DNA of 64,000 nucleotides, taken from the NCBI RefSeq assembly GCF_014873145.1, contig NZ_JADBEK010000001.1, positions 9,858,001-9,922,000 of the forward strand, written 5' to 3'. Each line of letters begins with the position of its first letter. Position 1 is the stretch's first letter. The stretch comes from Nonomuraea angiospora (GTDB taxonomy: Bacteria > Actinomycetota > Actinomycetes > Streptosporangiales > Streptosporangiaceae). Positions 25,305-34,762 of the stretch are shown one piece after another. The notes beneath the pieces are model-generated. The model was not told where the DNA came from. It worked only from the letters and a program-made list of their open reading frames with translations, and made no database searches. The position numbers were made by a program, and so were the translations under genes.

Positions 25305-25321
25305 CGGGCCCACCCCCACCA
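25305..25321 (+). other. Candidate attR core
   Basis: Second copy of CGGGCCCACCCCCACCA, 63 bp after the integrase stop, where AICE attachment sites usually lie, and 60 bp before yraN. Confidence 0.5.
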
Positions 25322-25380
25322 CCCCTCATCCACGAAAGTCGGTGCCCGGACCAGCACCAGACCGACGACGGAGGTGGCAT

Positions 25381-25740
25381 ATGGCCGCGAAACACGACCA
25401 AGACCTCGGCAAACAAGGCGAACAGGTAGCGGTGACCTACCTGGAAGCCGAGGGGATGAAGATAATCGCCCGCAACTGGCGCTGCCGCCACGGCGAGATC
25501 GACATCCTCGCCGAAGAGGGCCCCACCCTGGTCGTCGTCGAGGTCAAAACCCGATCGGGCAGATCCCACGGCACAGCCCTGGAGTCCGTGAGCCCGGCCA
25601 AGCTGGCCAGGCTGAGGATGCTCGCGGCCAAGTGGCTGGCCGCGCAGCCGCGCACGTTCCGCACCGTACGGGTGGACGTGATCGCCCTTGAGCGCTTCGC
25701 CGGTGACTTCGCCCTGAGTCACGTACGGGGGGCGATCTAG
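25381..25740 (+). CDS. yraN: UPF0102/YraN family endonuclease-like protein
   Basis: 119-residue protein of the YraN family with a restriction-endonuclease-like fold: GEIDILAEEG...LVVVEVKTR gives the E-D-ExK pattern of the active site. The physiological role is unsettled, and conserved linkage to yifB and dprA suggests DNA processing. The ATG has GGAGGTGG 5 bp upstream; the upstream in-frame codons look untranslated. Its stop abuts yifB. Confidence 0.92.
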   Translation: MAAKHDQDLGKQGEQVAVTYLEAEGMKIIARNWRCRHGEIDILAEEGPTLVVVEVKTRSGRSHGTALESVSPAKLARLRMLAAKWLAAQPRTFRTVRVDVIALERFAGDFALSHVRGAI

Positions 25741-27276
25741 ATGGCCGTGGCCCGCACGCGCAGCGTGGCCGTGATCGGAGTCGCGGGCCGCACCGTCGAG
25801 GTGGAGGCCGACGTGGGCAACGGCCTGGCCGGCATCCACCTCATCGGCCTCCCCGACACGGCGCTCAGCGAGGCCCGAGATCGGGTCAGGTCCGCGATGG
25901 TCAACAGCACCTATCCCTGGCCCGACGCCCGCATCATCGTCAGCCTCTTCCCGGCCAGCCTCCCCAAGCGAGGCTCCCAGTTCGACCTCGCCATAGCCGT
26001 GGCCATTCTGAGCGCCGCGGGCGTGATCCCGGCAGAGCGCATCGCGGAGCCGTTCTTCCTGGGTGAGCTCGGCCTCGACGGCCGTATCAGACCTGTACGC
26101 GGCGTGCTGCCCTCCATCATCGGCGCGGCCAAACACGGTGACGTCACAGTCGTCGTCCCCGCCGCGAACTCAGCCGAGGCCGCCCTGGTGCCCAATGTCA
26201 AAGTGATCCCGGTTTCACACCTCCGTCAGCTCGTGGAGTGGCTGCGCAGAGGAGACGAGGAACCCGAGCCGCGGGTCGAGGAGTGCGCCGAGTTGCCCAA
26301 GTCCACCGACGGCCCTGCGGTGGATCTCGCGGACGTCGTGGGTCAGCCGGTCGCCCGACGGGCTCTGGAGGTGTGCGCGGCAGGCGGCCACAACCTCTGG
26401 ATGCTCGGCCCACCCGGCACCGGCAAGACCATGCTGGCCGAACGCCTCCCCACCCTCCTGCCGGACCTCGAGCTCGACCATGCCCTGGAGGTCACGGCCA
26501 TCCATTCCGTCGCGGGCGCCCTGCCGCCGAACGCTCCGATGATGAGCAGGCCCCCGTTCGTCAGCCCGCACCACACGGCGACGTCCGCCGCGATCATCGG
26601 CGGAGGCAGCGCGGTCGTACGCCCCGGAGCCGTCTCCCTCGCCCACAGAGGCGTCCTCTTCCTGGACGAGGCCCCCGAGTTCCCCCGCCACGTGCTCGAC
26701 GCCCTCCGGCAGCCTCTGGAGTCCGGCCACGTGACGGTCTCGAGGTCCGCGGGCTCGGTCACGTTCCCGGCCAGGTTCATGCTCGTCCTGGCCGCCAACC
26801 CCTGCCCGTGCGCCCAGGCCGAGGACCAGAGCGAGACCTGCAAGTGCACCCCCACGATCAAGCGCCGCTACCTGGGCAGGCTCTCCGGCCCGCTCCTCGA
26901 CCGCATAGACATGAAGGTCACCGTGGTCCGCTCGACCAGACGCGAGCTTCTGGCCGACCGCCAGTTCGTAGAAACAAGCAAGACAGTGGCCGAACGCGTC
27001 CTCCTAGCCCGCGAACGCGCCGCCAAACGCCTGACCGGCACGCCCTGGCGCACGAATGCCGAAATCCCTTCCTCCCTGCTCCACTCCGACTACCGCCCGT
27101 CCAACGAGGCCATGAAACCCATGACGTCCTGCCTTGACTCCGGCACCCTCACCGCCCGCGGCCTGGACCGCGTCGTACGCGTCGCCTGGACCCTCGCCGA
27201 CCTCGCCGATAAGGACACCCCACAGGAGGACGAAACAAACGCGGCCCTCAGCTTCTGGCTAGGAGTGAAGTCCTAA
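25741..27276 (+). CDS. YifB/ComM-type Mg-chelatase-like AAA+ ATPase
   Basis: 511-residue AAA+ protein of the YifB/ComM family; ComM acts as a branch-migration helicase in natural transformation. The N-terminal Lon-like domain is followed by Walker A GPPGTGKT, Walker B GVLFLDEAPEF and a four-cysteine cluster (NPCPCAQ...CKC) likely binding zinc, then a Mg-chelatase C-terminal domain. Start directly after the yraN stop. Confidence 0.93.
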   Translation: MAVARTRSVAVIGVAGRTVEVEADVGNGLAGIHLIGLPDTALSEARDRVRSAMVNSTYPWPDARIIVSLFPASLPKRGSQFDLAIAVAILSAAGVIPAERIAEPFFLGELGLDGRIRPVRGVLPSIIGAAKHGDVTVVVPAANSAEAALVPNVKVIPVSHLRQLVEWLRRGDEEPEPRVEECAELPKSTDGPAVDLADVVGQPVARRALEVCAAGGHNLWMLGPPGTGKTMLAERLPTLLPDLELDHALEVTAIHSVAGALPPNAPMMSRPPFVSPHHTATSAAIIGGGSAVVRPGAVSLAHRGVLFLDEAPEFPRHVLDALRQPLESGHVTVSRSAGSVTFPARFMLVLAANPCPCAQAEDQSETCKCTPTIKRRYLGRLSGPLLDRIDMKVTVVRSTRRELLADRQFVETSKTVAERVLLARERAAKRLTGTPWRTNAEIPSSLLHSDYRPSNEAMKPMTSCLDSGTLTARGLDRVVRVAWTLADLADKDTPQEDETNAALSFWLGVKS

Positions 27277-27331
27277 CCCCCACCCAAGCACTGCGCCGCA
27301 CCGCGTCCCAGACAGCACCGCACTTACGCAG

Positions 27332-27475
27332 CACCGCGATGCGCTGCCGCACCGTGGCCTGCTCCGGCACCGCGATGCGCTGCCGCACCGTGGCCTGCTC
27401 CGGCACCGCGACGTGCCCCCGCACCATGGCCTGCTCCGGCACCGCGACATGCTCCCGCACCATGGCCTGCTCCCG
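27332..27475. repeat. 36-bp tandem array, four copies
   Basis: Units start at 27332, 27368, 27404 and 27440; each contains CACCGCGA and a final GGCCTGCTCC. The first two are identical, the others diverge at the middle. It fills the yifB-dprA gap. Confidence 0.95.
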
Positions 27476-27541
27476 CATTACGACCGGTCCTCATCCCGTT
27501 CAGCTCTCACCACCGTCCGCCCTCCGTTCCCAGGAGCCCTG

Positions 27542-29770
27542 ATGCCCAGCTCAACCCCGGAAGCTGACACACCCCTCACACCTCCGCCAGCCGCTACCCC
27601 AGGCCTACCGCGGGCAGACGCTGCACCAAGCCTCCATCCGGACTGCAGCATGACCCACGCGCCCACCGAGACGGCCTTGGCCGGCACCCTTCCAGCACCT
27701 GCCAGGACCGCTCCGACCGCTAACACGGGGACTGGAGCTGCCGTTAGCACCTGCACAAGCCCCGATACGGTCGGCGGCCTGGACACCGCCGCTGTCGGCT
27801 GCACGAGCCACCCGACCTCCGCCGAAACGGGTGCCACTTCCTTTATCACCGCAGGCAATGGCACCGCCGCAGTCGCCTACACAAGCCGCGCAAGCGCTGG
27901 CACAGCCATAGACACCGCCACTGACATGAGCGAGAACATCGTCGTCGAAGTAGGCATTGCTCACGTCGATCAACTGCGGGAATCACCCGAGCCCACCAAC
28001 TCCGCCCCAATGACCAGCGATACACATCGTGTGCCCGCAACCAGGCCCAAAAGCGATACCAAGCATCAGCCCGTGACGAAGCTTCAGACGGGCACCCCCC
28101 AGACCACCTTCGCAGCCTCACCGCAACCTTCGACCTCGCCGTCCCCAACTAGCCGGGCGGTGACCGCCCCCGCCACTGCAGCCACACCAGCCGCGTGGGC
28201 CACCAGCGCTATCGCCGCAACCGACACCACCTCAGCCGCCCCCGCCACAAATGCCACCCGACCAACGACCGCCCTGCCCGCGGCAGCCACTGCGCCCACG
28301 ACCGCCACCGCGCCCGCGGCAGCTATCCCGTCGGCGTCAGCCATCACGCCCACGAGTGCCATCACGTCCACGGCCGCCACTGGGTCCACGGCCGCCACTA
28401 GGTCCACGACCGCCACCTCGGCTGTGGCCACTACATCGGGCTCAGCCCCAGCCACTACATCGAGCTCGATCTCAGCTGGGAACGAAGCTGAGGCCAGAGC
28501 CGCGCTCATGAGAGCGGCTGATGTCGGCGACCCCATCATGGGCCGTCTAGTGATGCAGTACGGGGCCTCATCGGCAGTGAAGGCCATCCGAGCCCGCATC
28601 CTGCCCCCAGAGTTCGTCGCCCAGGAGATCAAGCGAGCGCAGGAAGCCCATCAAGATCGTCCCCCCGACCTCACCGCCCGCCTCAACGCCTGGCATGCCC
28701 GCCTGGCAGCGGCCAACCCAGTAGCGGACCTCGAAAACGGAGAAAGGTCCGGAGCCCGCTTGGTCACCCCGGGCAGCCCGGAATGGCCCACCCAACTGGA
28801 CCAGCTAGGCCCCGGACGCCCTCTCGGTCTGTGGCTTCACGGTGCGGCCGACCTGCGCTTCTCCTGCCTCAAATCGGTAGCGGTCGTAGGAGCACGAGCC
28901 GCCACGTCGTACGGCACTCACATCGCTGCCGAGTTCGGTGTCGGCCTCGGTGAGTCGGGCTGGACGGTCGTGTCAGGCGGCGCCCACGGGGTGGACGGCG
29001 CGGCTCACCGAGGAGCCCTGGCCGCCGACGCGCCAACGGTGGTGGTCCTGGCCTGCGGCGTGGACATCTGCTACCCGGCGAGCCACGAAGTCCTGTTCGC
29101 CGCCGTTAGAGATCGGGGTGTCGTGATCAGCGAATGTCCACCCGGCGTCCACCCCACCCGAGCCCGCTTCCTCATCAGGAACCGCCTGATAGCAGCCCTG
29201 TCGAGGGGGACAGTAGTGGTGGAGGCAGCCCTACGCAGTGGCGCACTCAACACGGCCACCCACGCCCTGTCCCTCAACAGACACCTGGCAGCAGTCCCCG
29301 GCCCGGTCACCTCCGCCATGTCGGCCGGCTGCCACAAACTCCTCCGCGACCGCAAAGCCATATGCGTAACCTCTCCGGAGGAGATGATCGACCTCGTCGG
29401 CGTAATGGGCGACGACCTGGCCCCTCAGTCCCGAGCACCTGCAGTCCCCAGAGACAAACTCAACGAACCCACCCGAAAGGTCCTCGACGCGATCCCCGCC
29501 CGCGGCGGCGCAGGTCCTGCGTCCATAGCGGTCGCCGCAGGGCTAAGCCTGGATGCCACTTTGAGCGCCTTGGGCGGCCTAGCGGCCGCAGGCTACATAG
29601 AACGAGCCACGAACGGTTGGCGCCTCCGTAAACAGCTCACCTCCTACCCAAAAGCCCCCGATTCCGCGACCCCAGAACCCCCAACCGCCCCCGAGCCCGA
29701 CGCATCCGACGACCCCCCGTTCCCAGACGACGACTTCCCTCACGAGCCCAAACAGCACGGTTGGCACTGA
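27542..29770 (+). CDS. dprA: DNA-processing protein DprA with a long low-complexity N-terminal extension
   Basis: 742 residues. The C-terminal 420 form a normal DprA/Smf: helical start EAEARAALMRAADVGDPIMG, then the Rossmann region VAVVGARAATSYG, SGGAHGVDGAAHRGAL, VVLACGVD and a winged helix near the end. DprA loads RecA on incoming single-stranded DNA. The first ~316 residues are Ala/Thr/Pro/Ser-rich with an unusual number of A/T third positions. The ATG at 27542 has AGGAG 5 bp upstream, the best start; a GTG at 28424 is the only later alternative before the core and lacks a ribosome site. Confidence 0.85.
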   Translation: MPSSTPEADTPLTPPPAATPGLPRADAAPSLHPDCSMTHAPTETALAGTLPAPARTAPTANTGTGAAVSTCTSPDTVGGLDTAAVGCTSHPTSAETGATSFITAGNGTAAVAYTSRASAGTAIDTATDMSENIVVEVGIAHVDQLRESPEPTNSAPMTSDTHRVPATRPKSDTKHQPVTKLQTGTPQTTFAASPQPSTSPSPTSRAVTAPATAATPAAWATSAIAATDTTSAAPATNATRPTTALPAAATAPTTATAPAAAIPSASAITPTSAITSTAATGSTAATRSTTATSAVATTSGSAPATTSSSISAGNEAEARAALMRAADVGDPIMGRLVMQYGASSAVKAIRARILPPEFVAQEIKRAQEAHQDRPPDLTARLNAWHARLAAANPVADLENGERSGARLVTPGSPEWPTQLDQLGPGRPLGLWLHGAADLRFSCLKSVAVVGARAATSYGTHIAAEFGVGLGESGWTVVSGGAHGVDGAAHRGALAADAPTVVVLACGVDICYPASHEVLFAAVRDRGVVISECPPGVHPTRARFLIRNRLIAALSRGTVVVEAALRSGALNTATHALSLNRHLAAVPGPVTSAMSAGCHKLLRDRKAICVTSPEEMIDLVGVMGDDLAPQSRAPAVPRDKLNEPTRKVLDAIPARGGAGPASIAVAAGLSLDATLSALGGLAAAGYIERATNGWRLRKQLTSYPKAPDSATPEPPTAPEPDASDDPPFPDDDFPHEPKQHGWH

Positions 29771-30178
29771 GGCACAAACGATCAACTTTTGAAGGCGACC
29801 GGACCGGACCGAACCGAACCGATGCGATGGTTGCCATGCCTGAAAATCGCTGCCCGCTCGGTACAGGGCCGTCGGCTGGGAATGGCCGGCCAGGCCGTCC
29901 CGCCATGCCCCACAGCGGCAGTGATGTACGGGAATGACATCCGACGCGACAAAGGCGTGGAAAGGGGCACCGGCTTATCGCGTGGGCGCTGGCCAGGATG
30001 CTCGAGCAGCCGGTGAGGCTGGAGCCCCTCGAGTCTCCTCCAGCGCCTGCGAGTGCCCTCGGGTGCCCTTGAGCGGCCGATGATGCTGAAGTCTTTGAGT
30101 GACCTTCAGCGGCCACAAAATGACGTAGTGCACTCCAGGGGCCACAGCGGCCGGTGATGCCTGAGTGGCCCTTCATAC

Positions 30179-30320
30179 TCGAGCGGGCGAGGGCGAGGGC
30201 GAGGGCGGGGGCGAGGGGCGACGGCGACGGCGAGGGGCGAGGGGCGAGGACGACGGCGAGGGCGAGGGCGAGGGGCGAGGGGCGAGGACGACGGCGAGGG
30301 CGAGGACGAGAGATGAGAGA
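30179..30320. repeat. Purine-rich simple repeat
   Basis: Irregular run of GAGGGC, GAGGGGC and GACGGC units, continuous purine-biased plus strand with periodic C. Confidence 0.9.
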
Positions 30321-30953
30321 TGAGAGGCGATGGGTGACGGGCGCGGCCGACGGTAGATAGGCAGCGGACGGTAGGCGGGGGAAACGACGACGGGCGGGAC
30401 GGTTGTCTGACCAGCGCTGGCCGTTTGGGGCGAGCTGGGGGTGTTCGTTCGGGCGATGTCATAGGTCACCGCCGCCGAGGCGTGGAGGCAGGCGAACATA
30501 CTCCTGTAAGCCGCCTCTGCGGAACATAACCACTCCCGGGCCACCGCCACGCATACGCGCATCGCTCGCCCGTCTTGGTTTGCGAGAAGCGTGCGGGCGC
30601 TCCAAAGCCCGTCGGTTCTGCACCGTTCTCAGCCTTTGGCGCCACCCACCGCATAGTGCGCTCAAGGCCTCAACTACGCCCCTAAGACCGTACATTCCGC
30701 TGGCTGGCGGAGGGTGAGCTCCGGCGTCGAAGAGTCGGTGGACGCGGCAGGCTGAGGGGGCTGTATCACGCTCAAATGCCAGCCGCTTTAACTGGTGAAT
30801 GTCAGCGGAACGACGAAGATGTCGCTGAAATCTGTGATGTAAGGGGCTTTGTCTGTGCTGGTCAGAGTATTGATCGCGGGCTGCGACAAAGTCGGAGTCA
30901 CCGATCGGAGATCCCCTTCGCGAACCACCGCTCGCGGGGCAGACTGATGTTTG

Positions 30954-31016
30954 CGGCCATCGCTCTGCTCTCCTTCGGTCTCGACTTAGGCCCTCGAAGG
31001 ATCAAAGCGATGGCCG
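30954..31016. repeat. Nested hairpin element
   Basis: Outer stem CGGCCATCGCT / AGCGATGGCCG (11 bp, perfect), inner stem CCTTCG / CGAAGG extended by GTCT/AGGC with one G-U pair, apical loop of 6 nt. May be a small RNA or a remnant of an inverted-repeat element. Confidence 0.65.
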
Positions 31017-31450
31017 TCACCATTTCCCAGCTCCTCGCTCTTGACATTTTGACCCCACGCTCGTGAGTGCTCGTCCGAGTTCGCTCGGTCCTATGACGCA
31101 ATCCCATGATCACGTTGGGTCGGCACTGCCCCTCCTGCTGTCATGGCCGAAAGGCGTCCAAGGCTGAGGACGTGCAGCCAGGCGGTGTGACTCTCCTTCA
31201 TGGCGCTGGGCCGGCTCGACAGGGAAAGGCAACGGCCGAGGGTATCCATGCCAGGGCGGAGAGTCCCGGGGCCGCTCGCCACAGCACCAATGAGAAGCTG
31301 CAACCTGGCCGACTTGCGAACGGGCCTCCCAAGGTCGTTAGCCCGGGTGAGCTGGACATCTGCGGGCCCCAGTCGCGGGCCTGTCCTGGCGCGAAATTGG
31401 GTCTGGGGCTCGCTGGGAGGCTGGCAAACCCGGCGCGAATTGATCCGAGA

Positions 31451-31580
31451 CGGAGCAAACCTAGCCCTGGCTGAACTGGGGCGGGGCATCCTAGTGCTGG
31501 CTGAACCGGGCCTGGGCAACCTAGTCCCGGCTGAACTGGGGCGGGGCAACCTGGCGCTGGCTGAACCGGGGCGGGGCCGG
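31451..31580. repeat. 30-bp tandem array before xerC
   Basis: Units beginning CTGAAC at 31471, 31501, 31531 and 31561, alternating CTGAACTGGGGCGGGGC and CTGAACCGGG forms; a partial unit precedes. Confidence 0.9.
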
Positions 31581-31725
31581 TCCGTGGTTGAGAGTTGGGG
31601 TGATCTTCTGGCTCTGGTGGTTATGTGTTGTTCTTGGGGTCTGGTTGGGCTTGAGTGGGCGGTGAAGTTTTGTCGGGTTGTGGTGGCATGGCGGTTGTGA
31701 GAGTGGTCGAAGTGGGGGTTCTGGG

Positions 31726-32619
31726 ATGAGCGGGGGTGTCGGTCGTGAAGAAGTAGTGGGGGAGTTTGGGCGACATCTGCGGATTGAGCGGGACCTTTCG
31801 CAGCACACGGTGCGGGCCTACCTGACTGACGTGAACTCCTTGCTTGATCATGTGGATGGCCGGTTGGAAGGACTTGATATCGGGGTGCTCCGTGAGTGGC
31901 TGGCTGGGCAGTATCGGGCCGGCAAGGCTCGGGCCACGCTGGCGCGGCGGACCGCTTGCGTTCGTACCTTTACCGCCTACTGCTACCGCCGCGGCTGGCT
32001 TGCGGCAGATCCGGGGTTGTTGCTGGGCAGCGCGAAGGCAGCTCGGCCGTTGCCTGCCGTTCTCGCTCAGGAGCAGGCGCAGGCCGTCCTGGAGGCGCCC
32101 TCGGCTGGGGAGCCCAAGGAACTTCGAGATCAAGCCCTTCTTGAGCTGCTGTACGCCACCGGTGTGCGGGTGAGCGAGTTGTGTGGGCTCGACGTCGATG
32201 ATGTGGATCGGGATCGGCGTGTCATCCGGGTCCTGGGCAAAGGGCGTAAGGAAAGGTCTGTGCCGTTTGGGCTGCCTGCTCTTCGGGCGGTGGACAGGTG
32301 GTGTATTCACGGGCGGCCGTTGTGGGTTCGGGCGCGGTCAGGGGCTGCGCTCTTCCTTGGGGTACGGGGCGGTCGCATCGATGCTGGGACGGTTCGGCGG
32401 GTCGTGCATGCGCGGCTGGCTCAGGTGGATGGGGCTCCGGACATGGGGCCGCACGGGTTGCGGCACAGTGCGGCGACTCACTTGCTCGAGGGTGGTGCGG
32501 ATCTACGGAGTGTTCAGGAGCTGCTCGGGCATGCGTCTCTGAACACCACGCAGATCTATACGCATGTCTCGATCGAGCGGCTGAGAGCGGCTTACCGTCA
32601 GGCCCATCCGAGGGCCTGA
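31726..32619 (+). CDS. xerC: Tyrosine recombinase XerC
   Basis: 297-residue recombinase of the XerC/D family that resolves chromosome dimers. The SAM-like N-domain contains HLRIERDLSQHTVRAYLTDV. Catalytic residues are Arg in ATGVRVSELCGLD, Lys in GKGRKERSVP, HGLRH, LGH and the Tyr in TQIYTHV. The ATG at 31726 was chosen; the frame extends to 31678 with unrelated codons. The dprA-xerC-rpsB neighbourhood is conserved in actinomycetes. Confidence 0.92.
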   Translation: MSGGVGREEVVGEFGRHLRIERDLSQHTVRAYLTDVNSLLDHVDGRLEGLDIGVLREWLAGQYRAGKARATLARRTACVRTFTAYCYRRGWLAADPGLLLGSAKAARPLPAVLAQEQAQAVLEAPSAGEPKELRDQALLELLYATGVRVSELCGLDVDDVDRDRRVIRVLGKGRKERSVPFGLPALRAVDRWCIHGRPLWVRARSGAALFLGVRGGRIDAGTVRRVVHARLAQVDGAPDMGPHGLRHSAATHLLEGGADLRSVQELLGHASLNTTQIYTHVSIERLRAAYRQAHPRA

Positions 32620-32706
32620 TGATGGATGTCGGTGATCAAGTACGCCAGTATGTCGATGGTTGGCGCTGGCTGATGCCGACGGCTGGGTGCGTCGCTGGGT
32701 GATCTT

Positions 32707-33843
32707 CTAATTTCCGTCGGTCGCGGATTTGCGGTGGCGGCCGGGCCTTGCGTTGGTGGTTGTGGGGTGGCTGGGCGCTGGGCGCTTCTCACCACGGTGC
32801 CTGGCGCCGGTGTTCTCGGGCACTTGATCTTCTCCTGCGGTGGCGCGGTGCTGGCCCCTTCTTCGGGGACGGTGGTCTGTTCGACTACGTCTGCGGGTGC
32901 GCACGGCGGTGATCAGGAGACCTATCCCTAACAGCGTGCCGAGGCCGATGGCGGATGTCGTGGTGGTCGAGGTCGAGCGGGTCAGGAAGTCGAGCGTTGT
33001 GGTGGGGGAATTTGGGCGGTCTCTCCGGCCTGCGGTGGTGGTGTGAATGAAGGAGTCGGCGGCTGCCAGGGGGTGGCGCTGGCTTGGCGTGCTGGCGTGA
33101 CGGCTTGTCGATGAGGTGTCGGGGGACGGGCCGTGGGTGGTGGGCGTGATCGAGGTGAGGGCGGGCGGGGTGGCGGTCAGCGCCTTTGATGTTGCGGGTG
33201 GTGCTGGGCGGAGGGCGGCTGGGGATCTTGGTAGCTGTGTGATGAGCGGTCTGGTGATCTCTTCCACTGGTGGCTGGACGGGGCGCTCGTGCTCGTCGGC
33301 ATCTTGGAGGGAGTGCTCATTCGGAGGCGAGAGCGGGTTCTCGTCCTCGTGCCAGAAGGGGAGGAGGCGGATAGTCGCCTGGCCCAGGAGCAGGAGGGGA
33401 TCGAGGTAATGGGTGCCGCGTCGGAGGCCCCAGTGGAGGCATGACTCCGGGCAGTGGCCTGGTGAGGCTTCTATGAAGCCGAGCGTGGATCCCGGGGCGA
33501 CGGGTTGGCCTCGCCGTACGGACGCTTTGACAGGGAGGTACGTCGTACGGAGGCCGCTCTCGTGCTCGACGGTGACCACACCTTTTCCAGCTACGGGGCC
33601 TGCGAAGCGGACTGTGCCGGGACCGGCCGCCAGGACTGGGGTGGATGGGGAAGCGGCCAGGTCGATGCCGCGATGTCCGGCAAGCCAGGGCTCGGGTGGT
33701 GGGGTGAAGCGGCGCAGCACGCGGGGGTGTCCGTCCAGCGGCCAGCGCCATGTGGGTGGAGATGCTCTTGCTGGGGGAGCGGGGAGAAGAAGGAACGCGG
33801 CGGCAGCGAAGAGCAGTGTTGTCAGGGCGCCTTGGGCTGTCAT
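32707..33843 (-). CDS. Secreted M23-family metallopeptidase
   Basis: 378 residues. The signal peptide MTAQGALTTLLFAAAAFLLL is followed by a LytM/M23 domain with zinc ligands in HRGIDLAA and LHWGLRRG, the set for an active cell-wall endopeptidase. The second half is a Pro/Thr/Ser-rich linker and one membrane helix (IGLGTLLGIGLLITAV) with an Arg-rich tail, so the enzyme may stay anchored. The ATG at 33843 is fixed by the signal peptide. The frame stays open far upstream through 90-bp repeats, including an ATG at 34137 that would hide the signal. Confidence 0.85.
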   Translation of the reverse strand: MTAQGALTTLLFAAAAFLLLPAPPARASPPTWRWPLDGHPRVLRRFTPPPEPWLAGHRGIDLAASPSTPVLAAGPGTVRFAGPVAGKGVVTVEHESGLRTTYLPVKASVRRGQPVAPGSTLGFIEASPGHCPESCLHWGLRRGTHYLDPLLLLGQATIRLLPFWHEDENPLSPPNEHSLQDADEHERPVQPPVEEITRPLITQLPRSPAALRPAPPATSKALTATPPALTSITPTTHGPSPDTSSTSRHASTPSQRHPLAAADSFIHTTTAGRRDRPNSPTTTLDFLTRSTSTTTTSAIGLGTLLGIGLLITAVRTRRRSRTDHRPRRRGQHRATAGEDQVPENTGARHRGEKRPAPSHPTTTNARPGRHRKSATDGN

Positions 33844-33844
33844 G

Positions 33845-34136
33845 AGGGTTTGGCGAATGCGGGGTGGTGGGGGTTCTCGGGTGGGCGTGACGGATTGAGC
33901 AATGCGGGATGCTGCGGGTTGTGGCCTGGGAGTGGGGGTTTGGCCAGTGCGGGGCGGTGCGGCTCCTTGGGTGGGTGTGACGGGTTGAGCAGCGCGAGGT
34001 GCTGTGGGTTCTGGCCTGAGAGTGGGGGTTTGGCGAGTGCGCGGTGGTGCGGCTTCTTGCGTGGGTGTGGAGGGTTGAGCAGTGGCGGGTGCTGTGGGTT
34101 CTTGGCTGGGTGTAGAGGTCGGAGAAGGAGAGGTCA
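33845..34136. repeat. 90-bp tandem repeats upstream of the M23 gene
   Basis: About three units with exact 90-bp pitch; AGTGGGGGTT recurs at 33931 and 34021. On the minus strand they stay in frame with the peptidase as 30-residue Pro/Thr/Arg repeats (TPTQxAAPPRTxQTPT), but no ribosome site supports their translation. Confidence 0.8.
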
Positions 34137-34384
34137 TGCCGCGAGTTTGGTTGAGCGCGGCTGGGTGGTCGGGAGGCGAACGGGATTCTGGGGACGGAGC
34201 GGGTGAGGGGCTTGGGGGTTGTGGATAACCGGTCGGACGGCGGCTTCGGGCGGGGCGAAGAGCTGCGATGATGAGGCTCCCGGTTCCGCCCGGCGATCCG
34301 AGCGCGACTTCGGCCCTGGAGCGGTGATCCGCCAGCGCCAGGAGCGCCGGCGAGCGCTGAGCAAGAGCGTGCAGGTCAGCGGGA

Positions 34385-34620
34385 GTGGGCACGTGCGGGC
34401 GGAGCGGGTACCTGCGCCCGGGAGCGGGCGCGGGCAGCCCTGGGACGGGAATGGCCATGTGCGGGCGGGAGCGGGCACGTGCTGGGGGAGCGGTACCTGC
34501 GGGCGGGCGCGGGCAGCCCTGGGACGGGAATGGCCATGTGCGGGCGGGAATGGCCACGTGCGGGCGGGAGCGGGCGTGCGGGCGGGAGTGGGCACCTGCG
34601 GGGCGGGCTTGGTCGGGGTG
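34385..34620. repeat. Degenerate GTGCGGGCGGGA repeats before the epoxide hydrolase gene
   Basis: Irregular copies of GTGCGGGCGGGAGCGGGCAC and CCCTGGGACGGGAATGGCCA, the latter twice (34438 and 34518 regions). Together with the 90-bp repeats they fill 33844-34762. Confidence 0.8.
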
Positions 34621-34762
34621 GGTGCGAGGGAATCGGCGGGGCTTTGCGGAGGCGGCGGTTGCCGGGTGGAGTGCATGTGCTGAATCGGCGGCGAATTGCG
34701 GAAGGAGATGTGCCGCATTGGCTCCTAGCGTGGTGAACACTCAAGCCGACAAGGAGTTTCAG

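Larger units (their letters stand above)
11759..25321 (+). mobile_element. Actinomycete integrative and conjugative element (AICE)
   Basis: 13.6-kb insertion between DUF2469 and yraN, genes that are normally neighbours. Contents fit an AICE: SCO3933-type regulator, FtsK/TraB-type DNA translocase, Spd-like membrane protein, RepSA-type rolling-circle initiator, MerR-like excisionase and tyrosine integrase at the right end. The proposed ends are a 17-bp direct repeat (11759-11775 and 25305-25321). The insertion is intergenic with no tRNA gene at either end, which is unusual for the class. All replication, transfer and recombination genes look intact, so the element may be active. Confidence 0.85.
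29771..31725. other. Large gene-free interval between dprA and xerC
   Basis: 1.95 kb without a convincing gene. It holds a (GGGCGA)-type purine-rich tract, a nested hairpin (30954-31016) and a 30-bp tandem array before xerC. In Streptomyces the sporulation sigma gene whiG lies in this neighbourhood; it is not here. Confidence 0.65.

Noticed and set aside
25241..25381. tRNA gene at the right end of the AICE
   Set aside because: No cloverleaf, T-loop or CCA end is visible here or at the left end.
30776..31113. Short ORFs around the nested hairpin (96 codons plus strand, 71 codons minus strand)
   Set aside because: No family or ribosome site; the hairpin symmetry explains openness on both strands.
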